Assembly: GCF_018138715.1 (NCBI RefSeq) | Contig: NZ_JAGSHX010000006.1 | Coordinates: 3,844,001 to 3,908,000, forward strand | DNA from: Streptomyces asiaticus | GTDB taxonomy: Bacteria; Actinomycetota; Actinomycetes; Streptomycetales; Streptomycetaceae | Direction: 5' to 3' | DNA length: 64,000 nucleotides | In this document: positions 43,418 through 52,138 of the stretch, piece by piece | Numbering within the stretch: the stretch's first letter is position 1 | How the letters are laid out: each line of letters opens with the position of its first letter | Translations under genes and position numbers: made by a program | Notes under the pieces: generated by a model | Told to the model about the DNA's origin: nothing | The model's input: only the letters and a program-made list of their open reading frames with translations | The model's database searches: none

Positions 43418-45172
43418 ATGAAGATCCACAAGTACGACACCGTCATCGTCGGCGCCGGCGGGGCCGGGATGCGCGCGGCCATCGAGTCGACCAAGCGCAG
43501 CCGCACCGCGGTGCTCACCAAGCTCTATCCGACCCGGTCCCACACCGGCGCCGCGCAGGGCGGCATGGCCGCCGCCCTCGCCAACGTCGAGGAGGACAAC
43601 TGGGAGTGGCACACCTTCGACACGATCAAGGGCGGCGACTACCTGGTCGACCAGGACGCCGCCGAGATCCTGGCGAAGGAGGCCATCGACTCGGTCCTGG
43701 ACCTCGAGAAGATGGGCCTGCCGTTCAACCGGACCCCGGACGGCACCATCGACCAGCGCCGCTTCGGCGGTCACAGCCGCAACCACGGCGAGGCCCCGGT
43801 CCGCAGGTCCTGCTACGCCTCGGACCGCACCGGCCACATGATCCTCCAGACGCTGTACCAGAACTGCGTCAAGGAGGGCGTGGAGTTCTACAACGAGTTC
43901 TACGTCCTGGACCTCCTGATGACCGAGGTCGACGGGGTCAAGCGCACCGCCGGTGTGGTGGCGTACGAGCTGGCCACCGGTGAGCTGCACGTCTTCCAGG
44001 CGAAGGCCGTCGTCTTCGCCTCCGGCGGCTGCGGCAAGTTCTTCAAGGTGACCTCCAACGCCCACACCCTCACCGGTGACGGCCAGGCGGTCGCCTACCG
44101 GCGCGGGCTGCCGCTGGAGGACATGGAGTTCTTCCAGTTCCACCCGACCGGCATCTGGCGCATGGGCATCCTGTTGACGGAAGGCGCCCGCGGTGAGGGC
44201 GGCATCCTCCGCAACAAGGACGGCGAGCGCTTCATGGAGAAGTACGCGCCGGTCATGAAGGACCTCGCCTCGCGTGACGTGGTCTCGCGGTCGATCTACA
44301 CGGAGATCCGTGAGGGCCGCGGCTGCGGCCCCGAGGGCGACCACGTCTACCTGGACCTCACCCACCTGCCGCCGGAGCAGCTGGACGCCAAGCTGCCCGA
44401 CATCACCGAGTTCGCGCGGACGTACCTCGGCATCGAGCCGTACACGGACCCGATCCCGATCCAGCCCACCGCGCACTACACGATGGGCGGCATCCCGACC
44501 AACGTCCAGGGCGAGGTGCTGGCGGACAACGACACCGTCGTGCCCGGTCTGTACGCGGCCGGCGAGGTCGCCTGCGTCTCGGTGCACGGCGCCAACCGCC
44601 TGGGCACCAACTCGCTGCTCGACATCAACGTCTTCGGCCGCCGGGCGGGCATCGCCGCCGCGGAGTACTCCGCCACGGCCGACTTCGTCGAGCTCCCGGA
44701 GGACCCGGCCGGATTCGTCCAGGCACAGGTCGAGAACCTGCGCGACGCGACCGGCACCGAGCGGGTCACCGAGGTCCGCAAGGCGCTCCAGGAGACCATG
44801 GACAAGAACGTCATGGTCTTCCGCACCGAGCAGACGCTCAAGGAGGCCGTCGAGGAGATCGGCCACCTGCGCGAGCGCTTCAAGAACGTCAGCGTCCAGG
44901 ACAAGGGCAAGCGGTTCAACACCGATCTGCTGGAGGCCATCGAGCTCGGCAACCTGCTCGACCTGGCCGAGGTCATGGCCATCTCCGCCCTGGCCCGCAA
45001 GGAGTCGCGCGGCGGCCACTACCGCGAGGACTACCCGAACCGCGACGACGTCAACTTCATGCGGCACACCATGGCGTACCGAGAGGTGGGCGCGGACGGC
45101 TCCGAGTCCATCCGCCTCGACTACAAGCCGGTCGTGCAGACCCGCTACCAGCCGATGGAGCGTAAGTACTGA
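43418..45172 (+). CDS. sdhA: Succinate dehydrogenase flavoprotein subunit
   Basis: Oxidises succinate to fumarate and passes electrons to SdhB. FAD-binding [16 protein letters not shown] at residues 7-22; covalent FAD His in [22 protein letters not shown]; substrate-site residues in FHPTGI and [16 protein letters not shown]; second His/Arg in [21 protein letters not shown]. Length 584 aa, standard. Its TGA overlaps the sdhB ATG by one nt. Core respiratory enzyme of the TCA cycle. Confidence 0.98.
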   Translation: MKIHKYDTVIVGAGGAGMRAAIESTKRSRTAVLTKLYPTRSHTGAAQGGMAAALANVEEDNWEWHTFDTIKGGDYLVDQDAAEILAKEAIDSVLDLEKMGLPFNRTPDGTIDQRRFGGHSRNHGEAPVRRSCYASDRTGHMILQTLYQNCVKEGVEFYNEFYVLDLLMTEVDGVKRTAGVVAYELATGELHVFQAKAVVFASGGCGKFFKVTSNAHTLTGDGQAVAYRRGLPLEDMEFFQFHPTGIWRMGILLTEGARGEGGILRNKDGERFMEKYAPVMKDLASRDVVSRSIYTEIREGRGCGPEGDHVYLDLTHLPPEQLDAKLPDITEFARTYLGIEPYTDPIPIQPTAHYTMGGIPTNVQGEVLADNDTVVPGLYAAGEVACVSVHGANRLGTNSLLDINVFGRRAGIAAAEYSATADFVELPEDPAGFVQAQVENLRDATGTERVTEVRKALQETMDKNVMVFRTEQTLKEAVEEIGHLRERFKNVSVQDKGKRFNTDLLEAIELGNLLDLAEVMAISALARKESRGGHYREDYPNRDDVNFMRHTMAYREVGADGSESIRLDYKPVVQTRYQPMERKY

Positions 45173-45945
45173 TGAGCACCCCCACGCTTGAGAAGTCCGA
45201 CCAGGCTCCCGAGGCGGCCGACGCCACCGCCTCGCACCTGATCACCGTCACCTTCCGGATCCGGCGCTTCAACCCGGAGGTCTCGGACCAGGCGGTCTGG
45301 GAGGACTTCCAGATCGACCTGGATCCGAAGGAGCGCGTCCTCGACGGCCTCCACAAGATCAAGTGGGAGCTGGACGGCACCCTGACCTTCCGCCGCTCCT
45401 GCGCCCACGGCATCTGCGGGTCCGACGCGATGCGGATCAACGGCCGCAACCGGCTGGCCTGCAAGACGCTGATCAAGGACATCAGCCCGGAGAAGCCCAT
45501 CACGGTCGAGCCGATCAAGGGGCTCGCGGTCCTCAAGGACCTGATCGTGGACATGGAGCCGTTCTTCCAGGCGTACCGCGATGTGATGCCCTTCCTGATC
45601 ACGACGGGCAACGAGCCGACGCGTGAGCGGCTCCAGTCCGCCGAGGACCGCGAGCGGTTCGACGACACCACCAAGTGCATCCTGTGCGCCGCGTGCACCT
45701 CGTCGTGCCCGGTGTTCTGGAACGACGGCCAGTACTTCGGCCCGGCGGCGATCGTCAACGCGCACCGCTTCATCTTCGACTCGCGTGACGAGGGCGGTGA
45801 GCAGCGGCTGGAGATCCTGAACGACAAGGACGGCGTCTGGCGCTGCCGTACGACCTTCAACTGCACGGAGGCGTGCCCGCGAGGGATCGAGGTCACGAAG
45901 GCCATCCAGGAGGTGAAGCGCGCGCTGATCACGCGGCGCTTCTAG
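45172..45945 (+). CDS. sdhB: Succinate dehydrogenase iron-sulfur subunit
   Basis: Electron-transfer subunit with three clusters: [2Fe-2S] ligands in RRSCAHGICGSDAMRINGRNRLAC (residues ~75-105), [4Fe-4S] in CILCAACTSSCPV, [3Fe-4S] with Cys in CRTTFNCTEACPRGI. Length 257 aa. Last gene of the operon; a hairpin with T-rich tail begins 16 nt after the stop. Confidence 0.98.
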   Translation: MSTPTLEKSDQAPEAADATASHLITVTFRIRRFNPEVSDQAVWEDFQIDLDPKERVLDGLHKIKWELDGTLTFRRSCAHGICGSDAMRINGRNRLACKTLIKDISPEKPITVEPIKGLAVLKDLIVDMEPFFQAYRDVMPFLITTGNEPTRERLQSAEDRERFDDTTKCILCAACTSSCPVFWNDGQYFGPAAIVNAHRFIFDSRDEGGEQRLEILNDKDGVWRCRTTFNCTEACPRGIEVTKAIQEVKRALITRRF

Positions 45946-45961
45946 GAAGGCTACGGGCGAG

Positions 45962-45994
45962 GGCCCCGCTTCCCGGGTTTCCGGGGGCGGGGCC
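45962..45994 (+). terminator. sdhCDAB terminator
   Basis: GGCCCCGC (45962-45969) and GCGGGGCC (45987-45994) form an 8-bp stem followed by TTTGTCGTTTC. It starts 16 nt after the sdhB stop. Confidence 0.8.
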
Positions 45995-46050
45995 TTTGTC
46001 GTTTCGGCCTTTGTCATTCCGGCCTTCGTCATTCCGGCCTTCGCCGTTTC
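45991..46050 (+). repeat. Four-copy 15-bp tandem repeat after the sdh terminator
   Basis: Units at 45991, 46006, 46021 and 46036: GGCCTTTGTCGTTTC, GGCCTTTGTCATTCC, GGCCTTCGTCATTCC, GGCCTTCGCCGTTTC. The first unit overlaps the right arm and T-tract of the terminator, so the array looks like amplification of the terminator tail. Confidence 0.9.
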
Positions 46051-46106
46051 GGTGGGCGCTGGGGAACTATGCACAGTGGGTATACACATCGCGTATAGTC
46101 GTGCTC

Positions 46107-47453
46107 ATGGCCACCGCCTACGTCCTCCCGATCAAGACCGCTGCCGCGCTCTTCCCTCTGCTGGCGCTCTTACTGTTGCTGCCGACAGCCGTCGCCCTGT
46201 ACCGCCGCCACGGCGTGATGTCCCGGGGCCGGGCCCTGTCGCTGTACGGCTTCCTCTACTACTCCCTCACGGCCCTCTGCATGACGATCGTGCCGCTGCC
46301 GAAGCAGACCCCCGATATGTGCCGGCGGTTCGCGATGGTGGCCCATCCGCAGTGGGTGCCCGGGAACACCTTCAGAGACATCTGGAAGGAAGCGGACCAC
46401 AAGGTCGGGCTCAACGCGCTGGTCCTCCAGAACCCCGCCGTCGCCGGAACCGTCTTCAACCTGCTGCTCCTCCTGCCGCTCGGTGTCTTCCTGCGCTATC
46501 ACTTCCGGCGCTCGCTGCCCGCCACCGCCGCGATCGGCTTCGCGGTCTCGCTGTCCTTCGAGCTGACGCAGTGGACCGGGGTGTGGGGTCTCTACAGCTG
46601 CCCGTACCGGCTGTTCGACGTGGACGACCTGATCGTCAACACCGCCGGGGCGATGGCCGGCTGGCTGCTGGCCGGGCCGGTCGCGCGGATGCTGCCGACG
46701 CTGGAGACGCTGGACGGGCGGGCCCTGGCGGCGCGGCCGGTTCCGTTCGGGCGGCGGCTGACGGCACTGGTCGTGGATGTGGCCGGATATGTCGTCGTCT
46801 CGGTGTTCATCACCGCCGTGATCTACCGGGGCAGGTCGGCCCCGACGGGGATGCTGGTGGGAATCTTCGTGGCCTGGTTCGTGCTGCTGCCGCTGGCTAC
46901 GGGGGCGACCCCCGGAAAGCGGCTGTTGCTGCTGAAGCTGGTGGCGGACGACGACGGCCCGCTGGTCGCCTGGCGGCTGACCCTGCGCGCGCTGCTGCTC
47001 GGGGCGCTGGTGATGCCGTTCCTGGCGGGGCTGTTCCTGGCGGTGCTGACCCTGCTGAACGAGCCGTATCCGGCCCGCCTGTACGCCAGCGCCCGTGACT
47101 CGGGCACGCAGGGCGCGGCGGCGATTCTCATGGCGCTGAGCCCCGTTCAACTGCTGGCGGTGATGGCCGGGTTCACCCTGACGGCGGTGTGCGTACGGAA
47201 GACGCTGCGCCACCCGGACCGGCTGGCCCCGCACGACCGCCTCTCGGGCATCCGCAACGCGACGCTGCCGCACCGGCGGGCGGTGCTGGCGGCGGCGCGG
47301 GGCGCGGGGCAGGCTGCCGACCAGGCCCCGCTCGCGGTGGCGCGGGCGGACGCCGAGGCACCGGCGGCCGCACCCGGCCGCCCCCTGGCCACCCTGGTCA
47401 CCACCGGCCCGGGCCCGGCGGAGGCGCAGCGGCCCGCCGTCAGCTCCCGCTGA
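46107..47453 (+). CDS. VanZ family/RDD domain membrane protein
   Basis: Unknown envelope function. Residues 1-200 form a VanZ-like domain (LYGFLYYSLTALCMTIVPLP, NLLLLLPLGVFLRYHFRRSLPATAAIGFAVSLSFELTQWTGVWGLYSCPYRLFDVDDLIVNTAGAMAGWLL), about residues 215-370 an RDD domain (RLTALVVDVAGYVVVSVFITAVIY, GATPGKRLLLLKLV, LTLRALLLGALVMPFL), ending in an Ala-rich tail. VanZ relatives include teicoplanin-resistance protein VanZ, but most have no resistance role. ATG at 46107 is preceded by TATAGT with a 7-nt gap and no Shine-Dalgarno, hence probably leaderless. Length 448 aa. Confidence 0.9.
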   Translation: MATAYVLPIKTAAALFPLLALLLLLPTAVALYRRHGVMSRGRALSLYGFLYYSLTALCMTIVPLPKQTPDMCRRFAMVAHPQWVPGNTFRDIWKEADHKVGLNALVLQNPAVAGTVFNLLLLLPLGVFLRYHFRRSLPATAAIGFAVSLSFELTQWTGVWGLYSCPYRLFDVDDLIVNTAGAMAGWLLAGPVARMLPTLETLDGRALAARPVPFGRRLTALVVDVAGYVVVSVFITAVIYRGRSAPTGMLVGIFVAWFVLLPLATGATPGKRLLLLKLVADDDGPLVAWRLTLRALLLGALVMPFLAGLFLAVLTLLNEPYPARLYASARDSGTQGAAAILMALSPVQLLAVMAGFTLTAVCVRKTLRHPDRLAPHDRLSGIRNATLPHRRAVLAAARGAGQAADQAPLAVARADAEAPAAAPGRPLATLVTTGPGPAEAQRPAVSSR

Positions 47454-47483
47454 CGCGGGGCGGGCTGATGTGACGGCGATCGC

Positions 47484-49067
47484 TCAGGCGCGGGTCGAGG
47501 CGAGCTCCACGACGGTGACGTCCGGGGGCGCCCCGACCCGTACCGGCGGGCCCCAGGCGCCCGCGCCGCGGGTCACATAGAGCTGGGTGTCGCCGTACCG
47601 GTCGAGCCCGGCGGCGGTCGGGTTGGCGAGCTCGGCCACATAGTTGCCGGGCCACAGCTGACCGCCGTGGGTGTGGCCGGAGAGCTGGAGATCCACGCCC
47701 GCCTTCACCGCGTCGTGGATCACCACCGGCTGATGGGCGAGCAGCACCGAGGCGCGTGAGCGGTCGCGGTCGCCGAGCGCCTTGCCGAAGTCGGGACCGT
47801 GGCCCTCGCCCTCGCCCGCGACGTCGTTCACCCCGGCGAGATCGAAGCCGGGCAGCTCGGTGCGCTCGTTCTCCAGGGGCCGCAGGCCCAGCTCGCGGAC
47901 GTGGTCCACCCATTCGGCGGCGCCCGAGTAGTACTCGTGGTTGCCGGTGACGAAGTAGCTGCCGTGGCGGGCGCTCAGCCCGCGCAGCGGCTCGGCGGCC
48001 GGGCCGAGGTCGGCCACGCTGCCGTCCACGAGGTCGCCGACGACGGCGACGAGGTCGGGGTTGGTGCGGTTGACCGCCTCGACCACCCGCCAGGTGTGGT
48101 CACGGCCCAGGATCGGCCCGAGGTGGATATCGCTGACGACGGCGATCCGGAAGCCGTGCGCCCGGCGCGGCAGCTTGGCGAGCGGCACGGCGATCCGCTT
48201 GACCCGCGGCCCGCGCAACACGGTGTACGTCCCGTACCCCACCGTCCCGGCCGCCACGGCGGTGGCCCCGACGGCGACGGCCCGCGCGACGAAGAGACGG
48301 CGAGAAGAGGACGCGGGGGCGGCGCCCGCGAGGTCCGCCGCGCCGCCCTTGACGGCCGACTGTGCGGTGGACTTGGCGGCCGGCTGTGCGGTGGGCTTGG
48401 CAGCCGGCTGTGCGGTGGACTTGACGGCCGACTGTGCGGTGGGCTTGGCGGCGTCGCCCTCAGCGACCTTGGCCGCCCCTGCCACGGCGGGCCCCGCCGC
48501 CCCCGCCGGGGTCTCGATGGCCCCGTCGGCGATGGCCTCGGCTTCACTCACCACAGCCGCGCCCAGGCCATCTCCGGCCGCTGGGCCCGCGCCGCCTTCG
48601 GCCGCCGCGCCCTCGCGGCCGCCCGTGCAGACGGCCGCCGGAGCGGGAGCGGGAGCGGCGGCGCCGCTGTCGTCGGCGAACGCCGTCGGCAGCCCGCCTG
48701 GCGGGCCGCCTGGCGCCTCCGGGCCCTCGGTCGACCGCACATCAGCGGACTTGTTCAGCCAGGCGCGCAGCAGGGGGCGTACCGCCTCGCCAACCAGCAG
48801 TGCCAGGGTCAGGTACAGGAGCAGCGCGAGCCAGAGGTAGCCCGGCCAGGCGAGGGCGCGCTGGAGGGGGAAGGGCGCGCCCGCGCGGCCCGCGATCAGC
48901 GCGCCGACGCTGATCAGTGGCAGCGCGAAGGCCGCCGCCGTGCCCGTACGGCGCGCCCATCCCCCGCGCGCCGTCGTATCGCGGACGAGCCGCCGCCACA
49001 CGTACCAGTGGACGCCGGTCAGCAGACCGACGACGACCAGTGCGAGCAGGACGTAGAGCACGACCAT
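47484..49067 (-). CDS. Membrane-anchored metallophosphoesterase
   Basis: Calcineurin-like phosphoesterase with membrane N-terminus. Three hydrophobic segments in residues 1-105; an Ala-rich linker with four STAQPAAK-like units (about residues 207-238); a further hydrophobic segment (VARAVAVGATAVAAGTVGYGTY); then the catalytic domain: IAVVSDIHLGPIL, AVVGDLVDG, FVTGNHEYYSG, LLAHQPVV and LSGHTHGGQLWPG (all five metal motifs). YkuE/UshA-like type; substrate unknown (lipid- or nucleotide-phosphate esters). Length 527 aa. Convergent with the VanZ gene (30 bp). Confidence 0.93.
   Translation of the reverse strand: MVVLYVLLALVVVGLLTGVHWYVWRRLVRDTTARGGWARRTGTAAAFALPLISVGALIAGRAGAPFPLQRALAWPGYLWLALLLYLTLALLVGEAVRPLLRAWLNKSADVRSTEGPEAPGGPPGGLPTAFADDSGAAAPAPAPAAVCTGGREGAAAEGGAGPAAGDGLGAAVVSEAEAIADGAIETPAGAAGPAVAGAAKVAEGDAAKPTAQSAVKSTAQPAAKPTAQPAAKSTAQSAVKGGAADLAGAAPASSSRRLFVARAVAVGATAVAAGTVGYGTYTVLRGPRVKRIAVPLAKLPRRAHGFRIAVVSDIHLGPILGRDHTWRVVEAVNRTNPDLVAVVGDLVDGSVADLGPAAEPLRGLSARHGSYFVTGNHEYYSGAAEWVDHVRELGLRPLENERTELPGFDLAGVNDVAGEGEGHGPDFGKALGDRDRSRASVLLAHQPVVIHDAVKAGVDLQLSGHTHGGQLWPGNYVAELANPTAAGLDRYGDTQLYVTRGAGAWGPPVRVGAPPDVTVVELASTRA
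48349..48448 (-). repeat. In-frame 24-bp repeats in the phosphoesterase linker
   Basis: Four tandem units encode STAQPAAK/PTAQPAAK/STAQSAVK variants. DNA units on the plus strand read GCGGTGGRCTTGRCRGCCGRCTGT with few changes. They lie between the membrane helices and the catalytic domain. Confidence 0.85.
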
Positions 49068-49150
49068 CCCCGGTCCCCTCCCCTAGCCACTACGCGACTG
49101 CCTGCCACGGCTGCCTGCCGCACAGCTGTCTGCCACGGCTGCCTGAACGG

Positions 49151-49402
49151 TTACTCGGAGGCGTCGTTCCGGCGCAGGGCGCGCACACCACGCAACCCGA
49201 TCACCCCGATCGCCGTCCCCAAGAGAAACGAGGTGATCGCGAGCAGCAGATGCACCCAAAAGTACGCGGTGGGGTCACCGGAGTCGTCGAAGGCGAGTCC
49301 GCTGGCGTCCTTCCACAAATTTTTGACAAAGGTGAACCAGATGACCCAGCTCCAGACCCCGAAGGCGAGCAGGAACCAGGACACGGGGCGGCTGAGCTTC
49401 AT
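49151..49402 (-). CDS. SCO4848-family membrane protein
   Basis: Conserved Actinobacteria protein without known function, named after its S. coelicolor member. Two membrane segments: SWFLLAFGVWSWVIWFTFVKNLW and FWVHLLLAITSFLLGTAIGVIGLRGVRAL, with the conserved loop DASGLAFDDSGDPTAYFWVH. ATG at 49402 gives MKLSRPVSWF, the family start; the longer upstream frame is not family-like. Length 83 aa. Divergent from the D-Ala-D-Ala carboxypeptidase, an arrangement also known in S. coelicolor. Confidence 0.92.
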   Translation of the reverse strand: MKLSRPVSWFLLAFGVWSWVIWFTFVKNLWKDASGLAFDDSGDPTAYFWVHLLLAITSFLLGTAIGVIGLRGVRALRRNDASE

Positions 49403-49508
49403 GGTCTCCAGTATGGGCACGGCCTCCCATACCTCCACGCGGGGGTCTGCCGTCAATACGTCGGCACTGCTGTCGCTCTCCTCAGCGACGCCAGGTACGT
49501 TCACCTCC

Positions 49509-50849
49509 GTGCCCACACCTTCCTTCACCAGCACTCACGTCCGACACAGCACCCGTAAGAGCACCGGCGAGAGTACCGACAAGATCTCCGGCAAGAGCCG
49601 AACCCCCGCCCGCCGCGCCGTCGCCCCGCTGGCCGCCACCGCCGCCGCCCTCCTGCTGTGCGGTCCGCTCGCCGCCGCTCCGGCGCACGCCGCCGACCAG
49701 CCGGGCGGCTCCACCGACGCGGTCAAGCCGCCCGCGCACATGTCCACGGTGGGCGGGAAGCGGCTCGGCCGCCCCGACACCCAGGTGGACCCGAAGCCGG
49801 GCGCGCCCGCGCTGCCCAAGGGGCTCAGTGGGAAGTCGTGGCTGGTGGCCGATGCCGAGTCGGGCGATGTGCTCGCCTCGCACAACGCCCACTGGCAGCT
49901 GCCGCCCGCGTCCACGCTGAAGATGCTGTTCGCGGACACCCTGCTGCCGAAGATGCCGAAGACGAAGACCCACAAGGTGCAGCTGTCCGACCTGGAGGGC
50001 ATGGGTGAGGGCAGCAGCCTGGTCGGGGTGAAGGAGAACTACACCTACTCGGTCCACGACCTGTGGCTCGGCGTCTTCCTGCGCTCGGGCAACGACGCGG
50101 TCCATGTGCTGTCGGCCATGAACGGCGGGGTCCCGGCGACCGTAAGGGAGATGCAGGCACACGCGAAGCACCTGAACGCCCGGGACACCCATGTGGTCAC
50201 CCCGGATGGCTACGACGAGAAGGGCCAGGTCAGCAGCGCGTACGACCTGACCCTGTTCGCCCGCTCGGGACTTCAGAAGGCGGATTTCCGGGAGTACTGC
50301 TCGACGGCGACCGCGCAGTTCCCCGGTGTGTTCCAGAAGGACAAGAAGGGCAAGAAGACCCGCTCCAGCTTCGGCATCCAGAACACCAACCGGCTGCTGA
50401 CCGGCCTCGGCGTCGAGCCCTACAAGGGCATCGCCGGGGTCAAGAACGGCAACACCACGAACGCGGGCGCCACCTTCACCGGGGTCGCCCAGCGGGGTAA
50501 CCGGGTGCTGCTGGTCACCGTCATGAACCCGCAGGAGAAACAGCCGAACGAGGTCTACAGGGAGACCGCGAAGCTCTTCGACTGGGGGTTCAAGGCGTCG
50601 GGCTCGGTGAACCCGGTCGGCACCCTCGTCCGGCCGGGCGCGGCGGGCGCGAACCACTCCTCGGCTGGTGGCGAGGACGGCCATAAGCACGCCCAGGCGT
50701 CCGTCTCGACGGACAACGGAAGCTCCGGCGGTATGTGGACCGCGATGGGCATCACGGGCGGCTCCCTGGCGCTGCTGGGCGCGGTGGCCTTCGGGGTGCA
50801 CCGCCGCTGGCCGCTCCCGGAGCTGGTGCGCCGCCGCTCGCGCGACTGA
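49509..50849 (+). CDS. D-alanyl-D-alanine carboxypeptidase (low-molecular-weight PBP)
   Basis: Trims the terminal D-Ala of peptidoglycan stem peptides. N-terminus basic with a hydrophobic signal (VAPLAATAAALLLCGPLAAAPAHA), catalytic domain with SxxK in PPASTLKMLF, SxN in LRSGNDAVHVL and KNG in AGVKNGNTTNAGATF where PBPs usually have KTG. C-terminal membrane segment GGMWTAMGITGGSLALLGAVAFGV and a basic tail anchor it. GTG at 49509 is preceded by TACGTT with a 7-nt gap and no Shine-Dalgarno (leaderless candidate). Length 446 aa. Confidence 0.94.
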   Translation: MPTPSFTSTHVRHSTRKSTGESTDKISGKSRTPARRAVAPLAATAAALLLCGPLAAAPAHAADQPGGSTDAVKPPAHMSTVGGKRLGRPDTQVDPKPGAPALPKGLSGKSWLVADAESGDVLASHNAHWQLPPASTLKMLFADTLLPKMPKTKTHKVQLSDLEGMGEGSSLVGVKENYTYSVHDLWLGVFLRSGNDAVHVLSAMNGGVPATVREMQAHAKHLNARDTHVVTPDGYDEKGQVSSAYDLTLFARSGLQKADFREYCSTATAQFPGVFQKDKKGKKTRSSFGIQNTNRLLTGLGVEPYKGIAGVKNGNTTNAGATFTGVAQRGNRVLLVTVMNPQEKQPNEVYRETAKLFDWGFKASGSVNPVGTLVRPGAAGANHSSAGGEDGHKHAQASVSTDNGSSGGMWTAMGITGGSLALLGAVAFGVHRRWPLPELVRRRSRD

Positions 50850-50857
50850 GCGAAGCC

Positions 50858-50930
50858 CTTACGGCCACCGTGGCCGCCTTACGGCCGCCGTAGCGCCTTA
50901 CGCGGCCGCCGTGGCCGCCTTACGGTCGCC
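50858..50930. repeat. Degenerate ~20-bp repeat, four copies, between convergent genes
   Basis: Copies begin with CTTACG at 50858, 50878, 50897 and 50919 and continue GGCCGCCGTGGCCGC with small changes and length differences (19-22 bp). The array fills the 92-bp gap between the carboxypeptidase and YihY stops. Inner GGCCGCCGTGGCC can form small hairpins, so it may act in termination. Confidence 0.75.
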
Positions 50931-50941
50931 GCCGTCCGTTG

Positions 50942-51967
50942 TCACGCCGCCGCCGGCGGGCCTTCCGGCCTGCCGGCGCGGTGCTTTTCGACCTCCGGCT
51001 CGGGCCGCCCCGACGGCCCGGACGGCTCGGGCGACCCGGACGGCTCCGACGGCTCCGACGGCTCCGACGGCTGGGCCTTGTCCGCCTCGGCCGCCCATTC
51101 CTCCTCGTGCTCGGCCTGGGCGGCGGGCGGGGTGGCGGTCCAGGCCGCGCAGTACAGCGTGAGTTTCGCGGTGAAGTTGATCCACAGCAGCAGCGCGATG
51201 GGCACCCCGAACGCCCCGTACATGCTCTTGGCGGCGACATCCTTCAGATAGCTGCTGAGCAGCAGCTTGAGCAGTTCGAAGCCGATCGCCCCGATGAGCG
51301 CGGCGACCACGACCGTGCGGCGGGGCGGCTCCACGCCGGGGAGCCAGGTCAGCACGTAGCACAGCAGCAGGAAGTCGGCGCCGACGGCGATGAGGAACGC
51401 GGCGACCCACAGCAGCCAGCCGCCGACCCCGTTCTCGGGGATGCCGATGAGCCGGGCGACCCGGCCCACGGCGGTGGCGGCCAGGGCGGACACGGCGAAC
51501 GAGACGAGCGCCACCCCGCCCAGCCCGACCAGCACGTACGCGTCCTTGACCTTGCGCACCAGCGGATTGCCGGGGTCCTCCTCCAGCTCCCATACGGCGC
51601 GCAGGCACTCGCGCAGCGAGCCCACCCAGCTGATGCCGGTGAACAGCAGCAGGGCGCCCGCGACGACCCCGATCGTGCCGGCGTTCTGGACGAGTGCGCC
51701 CAGGTCGAGCTGGCCGGAGATACCGGGGATCTGCTGGGCGAGCTTCTTCTGGAGCTGCGCCATCTGCGACTGGCTGAGCGTCGCCGCGCCGATCGCCGCA
51801 CCGACGGCGATGAGCGGGAAGAAGGCGAGGAAGCTGGTGAACGTGATCGCGGCGGCCAGCCGGGTCCAGTGGACGCGGTCGAGCCGTTCGTACGTACGCC
51901 AGGCGTGGGTGTGCATCAGCCAGGCCAGGGCGGGGCCGACGACAGGCAGCCGGGTCAACGATTCCAT
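50942..51967 (-). CDS. YihY/virulence factor BrkB family membrane protein
   Basis: Multi-pass protein of unknown function, once mis-assigned as RNase BN. Six or so membrane helices; family sequence RVHWTRLAAAITFTSFLAFFPLIAVGAAIGAATLS, ISWVGSLRECLRAVWELEEDPGNPLVRKVKDAYVLVGLGGVALVSFAVS, and LLLSSYLKDVAAKSMYGAFGVPIALLLWINFTAKLTLYCAAW. The hydrophilic C-terminal ~50 residues are low complexity with SEPSEPSEPSGSPEPSG, encoded by 9-bp repeats around 51041-51069. ATG at 51967. Length 341 aa. Confidence 0.93.
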   Translation of the reverse strand: MESLTRLPVVGPALAWLMHTHAWRTYERLDRVHWTRLAAAITFTSFLAFFPLIAVGAAIGAATLSQSQMAQLQKKLAQQIPGISGQLDLGALVQNAGTIGVVAGALLLFTGISWVGSLRECLRAVWELEEDPGNPLVRKVKDAYVLVGLGGVALVSFAVSALAATAVGRVARLIGIPENGVGGWLLWVAAFLIAVGADFLLLCYVLTWLPGVEPPRRTVVVAALIGAIGFELLKLLLSSYLKDVAAKSMYGAFGVPIALLLWINFTAKLTLYCAAWTATPPAAQAEHEEEWAAEADKAQPSEPSEPSEPSGSPEPSGPSGRPEPEVEKHRAGRPEGPPAAA

Positions 51968-52138
51968 GATCAGCAACTACCCTTCTGCGCGTTGTCACTC
52001 CTCGGCGCGCCGGGCGCGCGGTTTCGGATATCCGGGTTCCCCGGACCGGCGCTCCCCTCATCACTCTTTTCGGTGAGGGCGGACATACGGACGCACGATC
52101 ACTCCATATGCCCCGGATCGGCGGGATAAGTTCCCTCC

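Noticed and set aside
45873-46106. N-terminal extension of the VanZ/RDD protein through the 15-bp repeats (LSFRP-type peptide)
   Set aside because: The frame reaches back into sdhB and its terminator; TATAGT 7 nt before the ATG at 46107 marks the true start.
47189-47473. Short plus-strand open frame at the end of the VanZ/RDD gene
   Set aside because: Overlaps the conserved frame and is Pro/Gly/Arg-rich; no independent support.
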